Source of the DNA: Mesostigma viride
Lineage: Eukaryota > Streptophyta > Mesostigmatophyceae > Mesostigmatales > Mesostigmataceae
Length of the DNA: 64,000 nt
Direction of reading: 5' to 3'
Assembly: GCA_009746045.1 (NCBI GenBank)
Contig: RPFO01000497.1
Span: 1,072,970 to 1,136,969, forward strand
Part shown: positions 11,171 through 23,165 of the stretch, piece after piece
Numbering within the stretch: the stretch's first letter is position 1
Layout of the letters: the number at the start of each line of letters is the position of its first letter
The notes under the pieces: generated by a model
Told to the model about the DNA's origin: nothing
The model's database searches: none
The model's input: the letters and a program-made list of their open reading frames with translations, nothing else
Made by a program: the position numbers and the translations under genes

Positions 11171-11464
11171 GGCATGTCCATGCGCATGACACGCAAGTAC
11201 TTATACTTACTTACTTAGCATGGGTGGCGCGAAATTCAGCTGACCGGGGACGGCGGAACAACGAATCCACAGTGCGTGGCCCTATCAAATTCAGGGACAT
11301 ATATGCATGGCCGCGCGTTGCCCGCGCTATCACCATAGGACCAGGTCCAAGCGCATCATGGTCAACCAGCTGGCCGCAGTGGGCAGCCAGTACACCTGGC
11401 CCTTGCATGAGGTCCGTGCGGCAGTAAGTAAGTAGTACTTTCATGTCATGCGAATGGGCATGCC
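11171..11464. mobile_element. MITE with about 42-bp terminal inverted repeats
   Basis: Left end GGCATGTCCATGCGCATGAC, then ACGCAAGTACTT and TTACTTACTT. The right end is its inverse (AGTAAGTAAGTAGTACTT, then TGCGAATGGGCATGCC). Total 294 bp, abutting the LINE A/T tail at 11,170. A single-ended relic of the same terminus is at 47,095-47,135. Confidence 0.65.
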
Positions 11465-11713
11465 ATGGAGTACTATGCTAATCTCATTAGAAATTTAATA
11501 ATTACACGAAAGCTACAAATATCGTCTGCATTGATATGCCCCAACCGTCCGTGCAGTATGCCTCGATATATATTCATTGAGAATGATAGATTACGGAGGT
11601 GAGATGGGCATGCAACATAAGGAAAAACCCGATAACTGGGAGAATAACCCTGAAGAAATGAATAGTAATCTGACACGGACATCCAAGCATCACGCCAGCT
11701 GCACAAGGTACAA

Positions 11714-12673
11714 CTAACTATACATATCACAAAACGACGACACGCAGCAACAGCGCTGCCGGCCCACCATGCAGGCCTGGAAGGGATCTACTAGACCGCA
11801 TGGGTCGCGACAAAGTCGGCCCGCCGGTGCGGCGGAATAACACATCATCAGCCACGGTGCGAGTGAGGGCGAGTGACAGGCGCTGCCGCCAATACGAGGA
11901 CCAGCCAGTGACGTGCGGGCAGACCATGCATGCACATTGCACGGGGCGGTCTGACCCTCGAGGTCGAGGCGGTCTTCACGGCGCTGGCAGCACTCGTGGA
12001 AAAACTCCGCTGTCTTGGGGCCCATGGCCCCGAACTCCTCAAGGACAAAGGGGATGACCCGGCCGGTCGGGCCCCACTGACATTGCCGTAGGAGGCAAAC
12101 TCGGTCGCACTCAGCCACAGCGGCAGCAGCGCCGGCATCCACAGCCGCCCGGAGGATCGATGTGGCGACAGGAGAGCAGCCGAGCCGGCCCCGGAGACAT
12201 CGATGAGCAGCTAGGTGGCAACCCTGCCCGTCGTAGTCAAGCACGGTAATGTCGGGGCGGTACCTAGTTGGGTGAGTAGAGGGCGGCCCCATCCGCGTCC
12301 TCGCACTTGATGGTGGAGTGGGGAAACACCGACCGAACCATGGCACGGCGCCACCCGGAGGAGAGCGGTATGGAAATAGAGGAACCTGGCAGTTCTGGTT
12401 CTGCTGGCCACCCATGCACGCGATGTAGTGCGTCCCAGTAGTATCCAGAGCAAGCCCGCAGCTGCCGCAGGACGCACCCGCCGTGATGAGAAGTTGCGGG
12501 GCAAAGAGCTGGTGGCGGAGAGCGATGGCGTAAAAAAGGGCCGGAACCAGCGTGAACAAAGGGCTCATGGGGAGGGCGCGCAGGAATGCGGACCCCACGC
12601 TCCCCTCAAGGGAAACGGAGTGAAGCCAAGCCTTCCCTTGATCGTTCAAGATCAAGCTCGCATGCAGACCCAT
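11714..12673 (-). pseudogene. LINE ORF2 C-terminal fragment: zinc knuckle plus restriction-like endonuclease
   Basis: The translation contains ALRHQLFAPQ, a CCHC knuckle CGSCGLALDTTGTHYIAC (C-x2-C-x9-H-x3-C), then YRPDITVLDYDGQG and VIPFVLEEFGAMGPKTAEFF. A related but distinct copy is at 24.24-24.98 kb with RPDIVVLD and LLIDVSVARP. The PD...D-x-S pattern after a CCHC knuckle is that of non-LTR elements with a PD-(D/E)XK restriction-like endonuclease. In this copy the region equivalent to LLIDVSV is out of frame, so it is broken. Confidence 0.65.
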
Positions 12674-13600
12674 CCAGTGTCGGCACAGTGTAGTATACCC
12701 GCGTAGGTCTTTTGTTGTTTTTCATGAACGCAGGCAGGGAAGCTACACTAGGACTGATGACGACAGTGGACACGCCGGGCGTGCCCCGGGGCGCGCGATA
12801 TAATATATATCTTTGATCGAGGCTGCCGGTGTACTCTAAGCTATCTAGTCTAGATAGAAAAATCCTAACTACACTGCTCATTAAAACGCCTCCTCCGCTT
12901 GGCCGGGGGGAGGTGGCTTGCCCACAGGGGCTGGCGACGTGTGCATGAGCCTTGACAATCTTTTGCCACCGCGTCTTGTTCTGCATGGCAGTCCAAAGAA
13001 GGGAGAGAGAGTGGATGCGGTATTCAAACTGCATGGGCTGGGACCACTAGGTCGTCCAGCAACATCTGGATGTAGTTCGTGACATGTTTCCCTACCCTTT
13101 TAGTTAACTTAGGAATGCCCTTGGGGGCTGGGGCCAGGCCAGGTCAGAATATGCCGCCCTGGCTGGCCAAGCCGCTGAGGGCCTGCCAGACCAAGGGCGG
13201 TGTCGACCTGGCTGGTGCGAGCAAGGTGGCCTACAAATGCTATCCTACGCTGCCTAATCTCGTCCGAAATACGAGGCATACCCTGATACAAAGACTCTAA
13301 TGACGGGCGCTTGGAAAACCCTACGCTCAGGACCTGTCGGAGCATCCTGTAAACCGTGCCGTCGAGCTTAGCTGCTTAGCTGCCAGTGTGGGTGTGATCG
13401 TCCACGCGCCTCGGCGCCATACGTGAGCACCGTGAGGACGAGGACCTTGAAGAGCATGCGCTTGCGGTGCTCGCCCAGGCCCTTCGAGCGCCAGTAGGTG
13501 TTGAGCTAGCGAACGGAGCCTGGCCCAGGCCAGGCCGATGCATGTGTCCACATCGGCCTGACATGATGGGGTGGAAGATTATTATGGCTATAGGCAATAG
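12674..13600 (-). pseudogene. LINE reverse-transcriptase end and tail, minus-strand decayed copy
   Basis: In minus-strand order: IGLAWARLR-type thumb remnant (about 13,560-13,380), SLYQGMPRISDEIRQRRIAF and VGHLARTSQVDTALGLAGPQ (about 13,290-13,150), then the tail module VQFEYRIHSLSLLWTAMQN (about 13,030). Frames change repeatedly. The upstream segment 12,690-12,790 (GTAGTATACCCGC...) resembles 25,350-25,470. Confidence 0.7.
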
Positions 13601-13692
13601 CTAGGGTCAACAAGTCGGCAATAGGTATGGCGTCTCAGTCTCAGCAGAGAGCAACTCTCTGCATGGGCAAAGCATGACTATAAATGATGCTT

Positions 13693-13748
13693 CACTATAC
13701 TTTTCGTCCGAGGGTGGTAAAAAGCATCCGAGGCGTAAATTACGAGGT
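13693..13748 (+). repeat. 56-bp terminal repeat starting CACTA, copy A
   Basis: CACTATACTTTTCGTCCGAG... through ...AAATTACGAGGT is exactly repeated, inverted, at 24,178-24,232. Inward of each copy lie many GTAANTTAC-like, TACTACCT and TCGTAA motifs (13,740-13,990; 23,880-24,180). This suggests one end of a transposon family, possibly CACTA type; no matching opposite terminus was found for either copy. Confidence 0.6.
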
Positions 13749-14199
13749 CTTATCTTACTACCTAGATCCGAGGCGTGAGATCCAACGCCGTAATCATTAC
13801 TACGTAGGATGATAGGTAGTAATTTTACTAGCCGTAAGTAAAAGTAACGTTACGACTGCACATCTTTGGTAGTACATTACCGACAGAGTAAATTACCGCG
13901 ACGGGTCTTGGTTGGTAATCTACCACCTGTAGATTAGGTGCCAGTGATCCGATGCTGTAAGATACGTTTCAGTAAGTTACTTCGGGGATCTTTGCCTGTA
14001 CACGGCCAGATGGATAATTATATTGTAATGGAGAAGTGGGAGAACGTGCGTGTCTATTAGCAAATGCAGCGAAATATAAAAATGTAGTTATCAGCCTTTT
14101 TCGCCTATTCAGCAGTTGTCGTTGTCGGCCGTTGTCATTAAGCGGCTATAGATTATGTGTGCTGGGGCCGGTGAAAAGACGCTAGCAAAGTTCGTCTGA

Positions 14200-16224
14200 A
14201 TGGCGTCCAATGGAGGGGATTTTATTCTTAGTGGATTGTTGGACGAGGAGAAGGCGAGGTTGCTGGCGGAGAATGCGAAAGAGCAGAGGGAAGCAGCGGA
14301 AGCCGTGCGTGGAAGATGAGGTAACGGGATGGAGTGTGGGCCCTGGCTTCTGGTTATGAAATGATGGCGGTTGCAGGCCAGCCGTGCTCGCTGGTAATGG
14401 GTGCGTGGTGTTGAAATCCAAGTTCTGCGCGTATTCTGTTTTTTGGTCAATGATTGAAGGGATGTCGCCTTGTTTTATTTTTGTGCATCTGCATCCCGTC
14501 GTGACTGCCTCGTCATGGACGCCCAGGGGTAGAAGTTCGAACGAGGGAATGATTTTTCAAACGCCTGGATATGTTATGATAGTACGAATAAATGGTAATG
14601 GGTAGAGGCGGCCAAAATTTTGTTGGAAGTGTGCCAACGCCGCACATACGACTTGAACAACCCTAGGTATCTTAGGAAAAGGAAACACGGATACGTCGGA
14701 GTGGAGGAAGAGGAAGACGATGACGATGGTGAAGACGGAGAGGTTTACAATGGAGGCCTTGAGAATGGGGAGACATTGAAGCAGGAGAGCAGGGTAGCGG
14801 TGAGTGGCCCGTCATGAATTACATTGTGGTTGCAGTTGTTAGCGAGGCGTGTTGATTGCTTCTTGCCGCGGGTAATCGCTAGCGTGCATAACCTTCTTTT
14901 TTCAACAGGTGTTCTGGTGCATTGACTGCCGCAAAGCAATTAATGGGACTGATTATGTGCCTATCATGCCGTTTGGGAATCATACATTGCCAACATTTCG
15001 TGTTTAGAAGGCGCGCCTTCAGAAGCATATTCAGCACCGCACGAGCCAGGTGCTGAAGGCGTGCTTGGAGAGGAAGGGGTATAAAGTGCGCATGACCGCA
15101 TCGAAGAAGAAGAAGAAGCAGGAATCGGGCAAGACCATGATAACCGAGCCAGGATTGGCTTTCGTGCATGCAGTACATGGTGCGGCGCAGGCAGTGAATG
15201 CTGCATCGATTGCAGCGGTGCAGCCTGTGGCCATGGCGGTGCAGGGCGCGGGTCCTGAAGTGTGGGCGTTGGCGAAGCAGATTCACGATGCTGTCATGGC
15301 CACGTTGTGAAGCCAAGGAATGGGTGTTGGTTCCAGTCAGGTGCCTCGCCCGGAGGAAGCTTTTCTGCTGTAAGCAGAGGTGCGGCATCAAGCATTTGCA
15401 ATCGCCATGAGAGCAGTGGAGATGTCAGCGGCATGAAGCATTTGCAATCGCCATGAGAGCAGTGGAGATGTCTGCGGCATTGGGAGATCTGCAGACAATT
15501 GCAGGAGGACATTGTGCGGTACGCTTGTAGGGTGTATGCTGTGTTGTTCCGCTCGCTAATGGACATGTGCCCCTGTAACCTCTTCCAGGCTAGTATCTGC
15601 TATCCACCTCTTCAGGCTTGAAAAGTAAATTGCTGTACGGTTCACAATTGGCATGGCTTGACATGCACGCGTCCTTGACTGTGGTCTGCATGGGTTTGGG
15701 GTTTAGCGGTTTACATCAGACTCTGCTGTGTATCTGCTTAATCAGCCGACGTGTCACATGGGGACAGCAACGGCGCTGGGATGCAGCCCGGTGTGAATGC
15801 GAGTAAGGTACGCGCTGTCATGCATGGCGGATGGGGCGTGGAAGCCACGACCCACGTTTTTGTGTGTGCACGGGGGGCTAGGGGGCAAGTCGTTGTGTTG
15901 CTGCCATCCATATGGCCATGGATATGCGGGAAGCTTTCCCTGTACCCATACTTAATGATGCATGGACTGGTTGTGACAGCCAAGGGTTTAGCTGTCGTGG
16001 GTTTGCTGAGTGATCATGGCAGTCTGCTAGGCTGGTGCTAGAACAGCCATAGCGCGGTTACTGCTATGTCTTGCCCGTGCTAACTGATGCTGCAGCCATG
16101 CGTGGAGCGCGAATCGTCCCGTGAGGAGAAGGAGGAGGCGGGGCCGGTGCACCCATGGGCAGGGCCGGAGAAGAAGGACGCGGAGCACCTAGTGTGGGAG
16201 AAGGAGAAGGCGGGGAAGCACTGA
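14200..16224 (+). pseudogene. Putative multi-exon gene, unknown function, with an in-frame TAG
   Basis: Coding-like blocks share one strand. 14200: MASNGGDFILSGLLDEEKAR... (coiled-coil-like). About 14,600-14,799: RRTYDLNNPRYLRKRK then an Asp/Glu run. Phase-0 donor GCG|GTGAGT at 14,800, 109-bp intron, acceptor TTTTTTCAACAG at 14,908. 14,909 onward: VFWCIDCRKAINGTDYVPI (two Cys), LQKHIQHRTSQVLKACLE, a Lys run, ending TGA at 15,308. Possibly 15,438-15,518 and a Glu/Lys-rich last exon at 16,096-16,224 after TGCTGCAG. A TAG at 15,005 interrupts FRV-KARLQKH (CAG to TAG would explain it). The join between the first two blocks is unresolved. I do not recognise the family; it may be a degraded gene. 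Confidence 0.35.
15382..15473 (+). repeat. 46-bp tandem duplication in the putative gene
   Basis: GCATTTGCAATCGCCATGAG and following bases occur at 15,392 and again at 15,438. 46 bp is not a multiple of three. Only the second copy continues as an open coding-like frame (AFAIAMRAVEMSAALGDLQT); the first ends in a stop. Confidence 0.85.
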
Positions 16225-16413
16225 AGCTCCACCCCATGTCAGGCCTCTAGTATAGGTGCCAGTTAACTAAACCCATGCACGTGCAGGTTGTAGCTCAGAA
16301 TGTATTTAAAATCATATGCCCCTTTTCAGGTATATGTGTAACAGTGACTCCCAACGGATATATGTTCCTAATTTATTAAATTCTTACTGAATAATTGTTG
16401 TCTTTATGAACCC

Positions 16414-16640
16414 ATGAAGAGCAAAGCCCGGTGGGGAGTACATGTAACGCATTACCACGAGAAGGGGTCCCCACACCGCATTTCTTCGCTCTCTGTTCCT
16501 ATGCAGAACAAGAAGAGGTGGAAGACCAATGTCCCGGCTCACACGCCAGCCCATGTGGGTAAGCCCCCTCCCCCAAAGCGGAAGGGGCGCTTTGGGGAGA
16601 AGTGTAGTGAGGATTTTGTAGACTAGATAGCACTAACTTA
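16414..16640 (+). mobile_element. LINE tail-family fragment, copy 4
   Basis: Diverged tail module: CACCGCATTTCTTCGCTCTC, ATGCAGAACAAGAAGAGG, CACACGCCAGCCCATGTGGG and AAGTGTAGTGAGGATTTTG, matching copies at 7.4, 10.9, 36.9 and 44.7 kb. 5' truncated. Confidence 0.7.
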
Positions 16641-16861
16641 CTTACACCAGACCTGGCAATAAACAAGCATTGATGGGATGGACCCAGCGATACATAATGG
16701 GCGTGCATGCGTAAAAAATATACACTATGCATGGCCCAATGGGCATGCATTCAAATAATTACAAATGAAGGCCGCCATGAGAGCACTGAAGCTAAACCAG
16801 ACCGGGCCACAATTAACCCTCCAGCACCAAAGTTCCACTGCATCATGTAAGACAAGCCTGA

Positions 16862-17809
16862 CATCCATCCATCCATCCATCCATCCATCCATCCATCCAT
16901 CCATCCATCCATCCATCCATCCATCCATCCATCCATCCATCCATCCATCCATCCATCCATCCATCCATCCATCCATCCATCCATCCATCCATCCATCCAT
17001 CCATCCATCCATCCATCCATCCATCCATCCATCCATCCATCCATCCATCCATCCATCCATCCATCCATCCATCCATCCATCCATCCATCCATCCATCCAT
17101 CCATCCATCCATCCATCCATCCATCCATCCATCCATCCATCCATCCATCCATCCATCCATCCATCCATCCATCCATCCATCCATCCATCCATCCATCCAT
17201 CCATCCATCCATCCATCCATCCATCCATCCATCCATCCATCCATCCATCCATCCATCCATCCATCCATCCATCCATCCATCCATCCATCCATCCATCCAT
17301 CCATCCATCCATCCATCCATCCATCCATCCATCCATCCATCCATCCATCCATCCATCCATCCATCCATCCATCCATCCATCCATCCATCCATCCATCCAT
17401 CCATCCATCCATCCATCCATCCATCCATCCATCCATCCATCCATCCATCCATCCATCCATCCATCCATCCATCCATCCATCCATCCATCCATCCATCCAT
17501 CCATCCATCCATCCATCCATCCATCCATCCATCCATCCATCCATCCATCCATCCATCCATCCATCCATCCATCCATCCATCCATCCATCCATCCATCCAT
17601 CCATCCATCCATCCATCCATCCATCCATCCATCCATCCATCCATCCATCCATCCATCCATCCATCCATCCATCCATCCATCCATCCATCCATCCATCCAT
17701 CCATCCATCCATCCATCCATCCATCCATCCATCCATCCATCCATCCATCCATCCATCCATCCATCCATCCATCCATCCATCCATCCATCCATCCATCCAT
17801 CCATCCATC
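16862..17809. repeat. (CCAT)n microsatellite, about 950 bp
   Basis: Uninterrupted CCAT repeats from 16,862 to 17,809 with no variant visible. All six frames read through as SIHP or MDGW-type repeats, so the long open frames here are not genes. The right flank (CGGGGTATAG...) leads into LINE 3' tail sequence. Confidence 0.98.
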
Positions 17810-17814
17810 GGGGT

Positions 17815-18180
17815 ATAGTCCTAGTACAGCCATGCTACGTCCTGGCTATGATGAGATTACTTGCCCACGCTCCTAGTGTTATGCCATGCTCACATGAGAG
17901 TCTTATTGCACCCACAGATTGCCGGATCGTTAGCGTGTCCGTTTAGCTAGCGTTCCCGAATGCAGCTGTGGCATGCCTTAGGCATGAAGGAGAGTGGGGG
18001 TCTCTGCCCTTTCTCCTGTTGTGCACACACAGGGATTAAAAGCACTTCGGTGCTCCGTGACTCCCCAACGGGAGCACGTGTTTAAATAATTAATTAATGA
18101 ATGAATCGGGGTTAACTAATGCTCCTTGACTCCCTAATGGGGGCATGAGTTTAATAAATGAATTAAGTAGTTAGTTAATA
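17815..18180 (+). mobile_element. LINE 3' UTR/tail with UUCG hairpin, copy A
   Basis: About 17,865-18,080 is nearly identical to 44,500-44,700 (TTATTGCACCCACAGATTGC, GAATGCAGCTGTGGCATGCC, TCTGCCCTTTCTCCTGTTG). At 18,041-18,054 AGCAC-TTCG-GTGCT forms a UUCG tetraloop hairpin. GTGCTCC (18,050-18,056) can alternatively pair with GGAGCAC (18,071-18,077). Both copies end in TAAT-type repeats. A weaker relative is at 18,110-18,160. Confidence 0.75.
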
Positions 18181-18194
18181 AATCAGGTTGATTC

Positions 18195-18310
18195 AGATGA
18201 GGTCCCTGCTGGTTCCTTGTGGACTGGCCAGCCAGGGAGATATCTTCTTACATGGTCAGGCCCTTGCCGACCATGTAACAACCTGTTAGGCGACGCAGTG
18301 GCCAACATTG
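18195..18310 (+). pseudogene. Strongly decayed LINE remnant
   Basis: A short frame reads GQPGRYLLTWSGP, matching the GQPGRHILTWPGP segment of the LINE copies at 7.3 and 13.1 kb. Nothing else of the element is left. Confidence 0.45.
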
Positions 18311-19240
18311 GACATACCGCCATATGTTTGTCTCCGCGATATGATTTTAGCTGACATGCAGAGCACAGACACTGTTGGCGTCATCCGCTCAACCCCTCTT
18401 ATTCATACATGGGACCTCGGATATGTAGGATTAGTAGCGTTGCCCAGGCGGACATTGTCAAAGACTACGACCCCCCAGTTGTGGGTCCTAGGAAATTTAA
18501 CAAGCATGATTGTCTCCTTGTTGATAGGCATTAATTCATCCTTGATGATAGGCATTGCTTGCGTGCAAGATTAGCTCGAGGCCCATATTTTAGACTACTA
18601 GCTGAGCTGTGGACATACATGTAGTTATTGACGTCTTGACGGATATTGACGTCTTGGGGGACTTCCACTATATCTTCTTTGGGGAATTCAGAGATCCCGG
18701 TCCCCCAACATGGACATGAGACTAATTAAAATCAATTAATCAATGTCATGAATAGAGCGCGTTCATGACGTTCAGTCATGAACAGAGCCCTAACCTTAAA
18801 CACATAAGAAAACAATTATGGCGGGCCATGTGACCAATGTAAGAAGCTTAGCCCCCAAACATATTGTTGTCTCACGTAATGAATCACTTGCTGATCAACA
18901 AATCGATGGTTATCTCATAGGCACAATGTACCTCTGACCATCATTGCTGGCCCATGCATGCATGCACCAATGGCAGCCTACATGACACATACATCGCTTA
19001 TTTGCCATGTAAAAAATGCGACAAAGTGTCCATATAGGTACTCATAGATTAGCACAAATTCCTTAGCACGATGTGGACAACTTTACTTAACGGTGAAAGC
19101 CTGTCTCGCCCTTATTGCCTTGAGGGTTCCCGGCGATAGGTCCTGTCTGTTGGTCGACATTTTTCTTTTGCAGCTGGCCATCGTCGGTAGGTATGAATGA
19201 TCTCGATGCTAGCAATTACGATGATGATACCCGAGGTAGT
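18311..19240. other. No gene seen
   Basis: A/T-rich sequence with short frames only. No recognisable domain, RNA gene or repeat structure apart from short TTAAT/CATG runs. Confidence 0.5.
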
Positions 19241-19990
19241 CTATACCTAGGATCGAGAGCTTCTTCTTGTATGGCAATGCCGGCAGTTAACTATTACTCC
19301 GAATAAAGAGTTAAGAGGTTGGCCCTCGGCAGTCGGCATGGCGATCACGGAGCGATGACGGGGCGATGACGGGGCGATGACGGGGCGTTGACGCGCGTGA
19401 TGAATAGGATCTGTTTGACAGGCGGCGGCTATTGGTAATATAGATTGTTGATTAAGAGAAGAGTTTAGATGTTGGCCCGTGGGCGATGACGGTGACGGCG
19501 TCACCGTCATCGCCCTCGACGGGCGTCATGAATACGACCTTTTTGATATGCGGCGGCTATTGGTAATATAGGTCGTTGACTACTACTCCGAATACAAATG
19601 TAAAGAGTTAAGAGGTTGGCCCTCGGCTGGCTCGGCATGGCGATCACGGGGCGATGACGGGGCGATGACGGGGCGTTGACGCGCGTGATGAATAGGATCT
19701 GTTTGATAGGCGGCGGCTATTGGTAATATAGATTGTTGATTAAGAGAAGAGTTTAGATGTTGGCCCGTCGAGGGCGATGACGGTGACGACGTCACCGTCA
19801 TCGCCCTCGACGGGCGTGATGATAAGCCCATGTTTGATATGCGGCAGCTATTGGTAGTATAGGTCGTTGACTATCACTCCGAATAAAGAGTTAACAGGTT
19901 AAGGCCCTCGGCCGGGCGATGACGGGGCGATGACGGGGCGTTGACGCTCGTGATGAATAGGACCTGTTTGATAGGCGGCGGCTATTGCTA
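19240..19990. repeat. Tandem array of about 290-bp units with long palindromes
   Basis: Two full and one partial unit share ACTCCGAATAAAGAGTTAAG-like, GGGGCGATGACGGGGCG, GATGAATAGGA and GGCGGCGGCTATTGGTAATA segments. Each full unit contains a perfect palindrome: 19,481-19,515 (17-bp arms, 1-base centre) and 19,763-19,815 (26-bp arms, 1-base centre; arm starts GCCCGTCGAGGGCGATGACG). Confidence 0.9.
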
Positions 19991-20014
19991 ATATATAGGT
20001 CGGATATTTGTGTA

Positions 20015-20455
20015 CCACCCCCCTCCTTCCCGCGGCAGGTACGCAGCGACCCGCTGTTGTCCTGGCTGCAATTGTGTATCACTTGTACGGTATTTGTGTA
20101 TCACTTGTACGGTATTTGTGTATCACTTGTCCTCCTTCCCACGGCAGGTACGCAGCGACCCGCTGTTGTCCTGGCTGCAATTGTGTATCACTTGTACGGT
20201 ATTTGTGTATCACTTGTAGCGTATTTGTGTATCACTTGTCCTCCTTCCCACGGCAGGTACGCAGCGACCCGCTGTTGTCCTGCCTGCAATTGTGTATCAC
20301 TTGTACGGTATTTGTGTATCACTTGTAGCGTATTTGTGTATCACTTGTCCTCCTTCCCACGGCAGGTACGCAGCGACCCGCTGTTATACTGGCGGTATTT
20401 GTGTATCACTTGTAGCGTATTTGTGTATCACTTGTACGGTATTTGTGTACCACCA
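20015..20455. repeat. 109-bp tandem repeat, four units, with about 20-bp sub-repeats
   Basis: CACGGCAGGTACGCAGCGAC recurs at 109-bp spacing (ACGCAG at 20,041, 20,150, 20,259, 20,368). Within units the sub-repeat GTATTTGTGTATCACTTGTA repeats two to three times. The open frames here are repeat artefacts. Confidence 0.9.
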
Positions 20456-20459
20456 CCCT

Positions 20460-21584
<1,125 letters not shown>

Positions 21585-21640
21585 TCCCACCCCCGCTCTC
21601 TTGTCCCTCCCGCACCCCTCCTCTCTCTTTCCCTTTTCCT

Positions 21641-21761
21641 TGGCTGTTGAGAAGGACTGGGGTGAAAACTCCAGACCGTTGGTGGCTGCCTTCAAGCAGG
21701 AAGTTTCAAGGATCAACAAGTTTTTGTGAGCTGTCTGATATGGTCACTGCTGCGACAAAGG
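21641..21761 (+). other. Possible exon relic ending in a consensus donor
   Basis: After a pyrimidine tract, the frame KDWGENSRPLVAAFKQEVSR-INKFL (21,651 on) looks protein-like but hits TGA. A neighbouring frame then reads CELSDMVTAATK up to AAAG|GTGAGT at 21,760. This could be a frameshifted exon. The family is not identified. Confidence 0.2.
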
Positions 21762-22305
21762 TGAGTTATCTTGTTTTTCATGTAATTTTTTTGCTGTAGC
21801 TAGGTAAGCCGGCCATTTTGTACTCCCCTTTCTTTTGCTCTCACGATTTATTCTTGTTGTGGTTTATATGGTCCCGTTAAGTGGCATGCATTATCATTAT
21901 CCACATTAGTGTGAGAAACCATCCGCAGTGTTGTAGCTTGCATCTATAACAACAGTTTTTGCTGCCGCCGCCACTGCTATTACCAACATTAAGTCATTCT
22001 TGCTTTCTAAGCACTCTTTTTCCTCTTAGGCTGTTGGTTGGGATACCAGCCACCCTTGCACGCATAAATTCAAGCACCGGGTGCATGTGAAAACACAACC
22101 AAGGCAAGAATGTCCCCCTCTCGCAATATCCCACCCACGCAACGCACCCAATGCAGCAAGAATGGGACCACCTTGTTGCCATGAGCTCTAGCACCGTTGC
22201 CACCCCTAGCTTTCTACTGTTCCCGTCCATCCTTATTTACACTGGCTGCTTTGCTTGCATTTCTGGCTCAGTGCCAGTTTGCACTTGCTAGCTTGCTAAG
22301 ACAAT
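21762..22305. other. No gene seen
   Basis: Short frames only, and no recognisable domain or repeat. Confidence 0.45.
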
Positions 22306-22730
22306 AATGCAGCTTGCAAACGGCAAGGGCAAGCACCCGGGTAAGAGCAAAGGCAACCGCACGAGCAAAGGAAAGGGAAACTGGAAGAGCAAGCACAAGG
22401 CCAAGGAAAGGACAAAGGCACTTGTGCTTGCCAAAAGGGCAGGCTCAAGGGAAATGACAAGGGCAAGGGCAGGGGCAGGCACAAGGGAAGCGGATAAGGG
22501 CAAGGGCAGGCGCAAGGGAAAGAGATTAGGACAAGTCAAGCACGAGGGAACGGACAAGGGCAAGGGCAGGCACAAGGGAAAAGATGAAGACAAGGGCAGG
22601 CACTAGGGAAAGGATGAGGGCAACGGCAAACACTGGGGATCAAAGGATAGGGGCAAGGGCAGATGCTAGGGTAACAGTTAGGGCAAAGGCAGGCACAAGA
22701 GAAGAATAAGGGGCCGTGAAGTATAAGTGG
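22306..22730. repeat. Purine-rich degenerate tandem repeat
   Basis: Variants of AAGGGCAAGGGCAGGCACAA repeat throughout. On the plus strand they read as Lys/Gly/Arg-rich peptide (KGKGRHKGK), broken by stops. Probably a decayed minisatellite, not a basic protein gene. Confidence 0.75.
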
Positions 22731-22934
22731 AAATGCGGGTGGCGACATGGGGTTCGATCGGGCCTGCTGATGCAAATGCAGATTTCAACTGCAGTGACAA
22801 ACACAAGCGTAGACATAGGCAACGACAAATTCCTTGCATGCGTGCCTTGCTCTTCACCGGCTGGCTCGTTTGCTAGTTGTCTAACAGTTTCTACCGATAA
22901 ACATCACTTGCCATTGTAAGGTCTGCCTTGCTGC

Positions 22935-23165
22935 CGTGCTAGTGGGTAGCTGGGTGATCGTGCTTGTTCCTTGTCAAGGGAGGGATGCATGTGGAGTAGG
23001 TGGGTGGGTGTGCTTGTTCCTTGCCAAGGAAGGGATGCACAAAGGTTAGATAGGTGCACGTGCTTGTTTCTTGTCAAGGGAGGGACGCACAAAGGGTAGG
23101 TGGGGGCACATGGTTGTGCCTCGTCAAGGGCGGGATGCACGAAGGGTAGGTGGGGGCATGTGGTT
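22935..23165. repeat. 50-bp minisatellite, about 4.5 copies
   Basis: TTGTCAAGGGAGGGATGCAC and variants recur at exact 50-bp spacing (22,971; 23,021; 23,071; 23,121), each followed by a GTAGGTGGG-type segment. Confidence 0.9.

Noticed and set aside
15005-15007. Stop-codon reassignment (TAG read as Gln)
   Set aside because: DRG1 ends in TAG at the conserved family end and other genes end normally; a single CAG-to-TAG mutation is simpler.
16725-17946. Long frames of MDGW or SIHP repeats
   Set aside because: Translation of the pure CCAT microsatellite.
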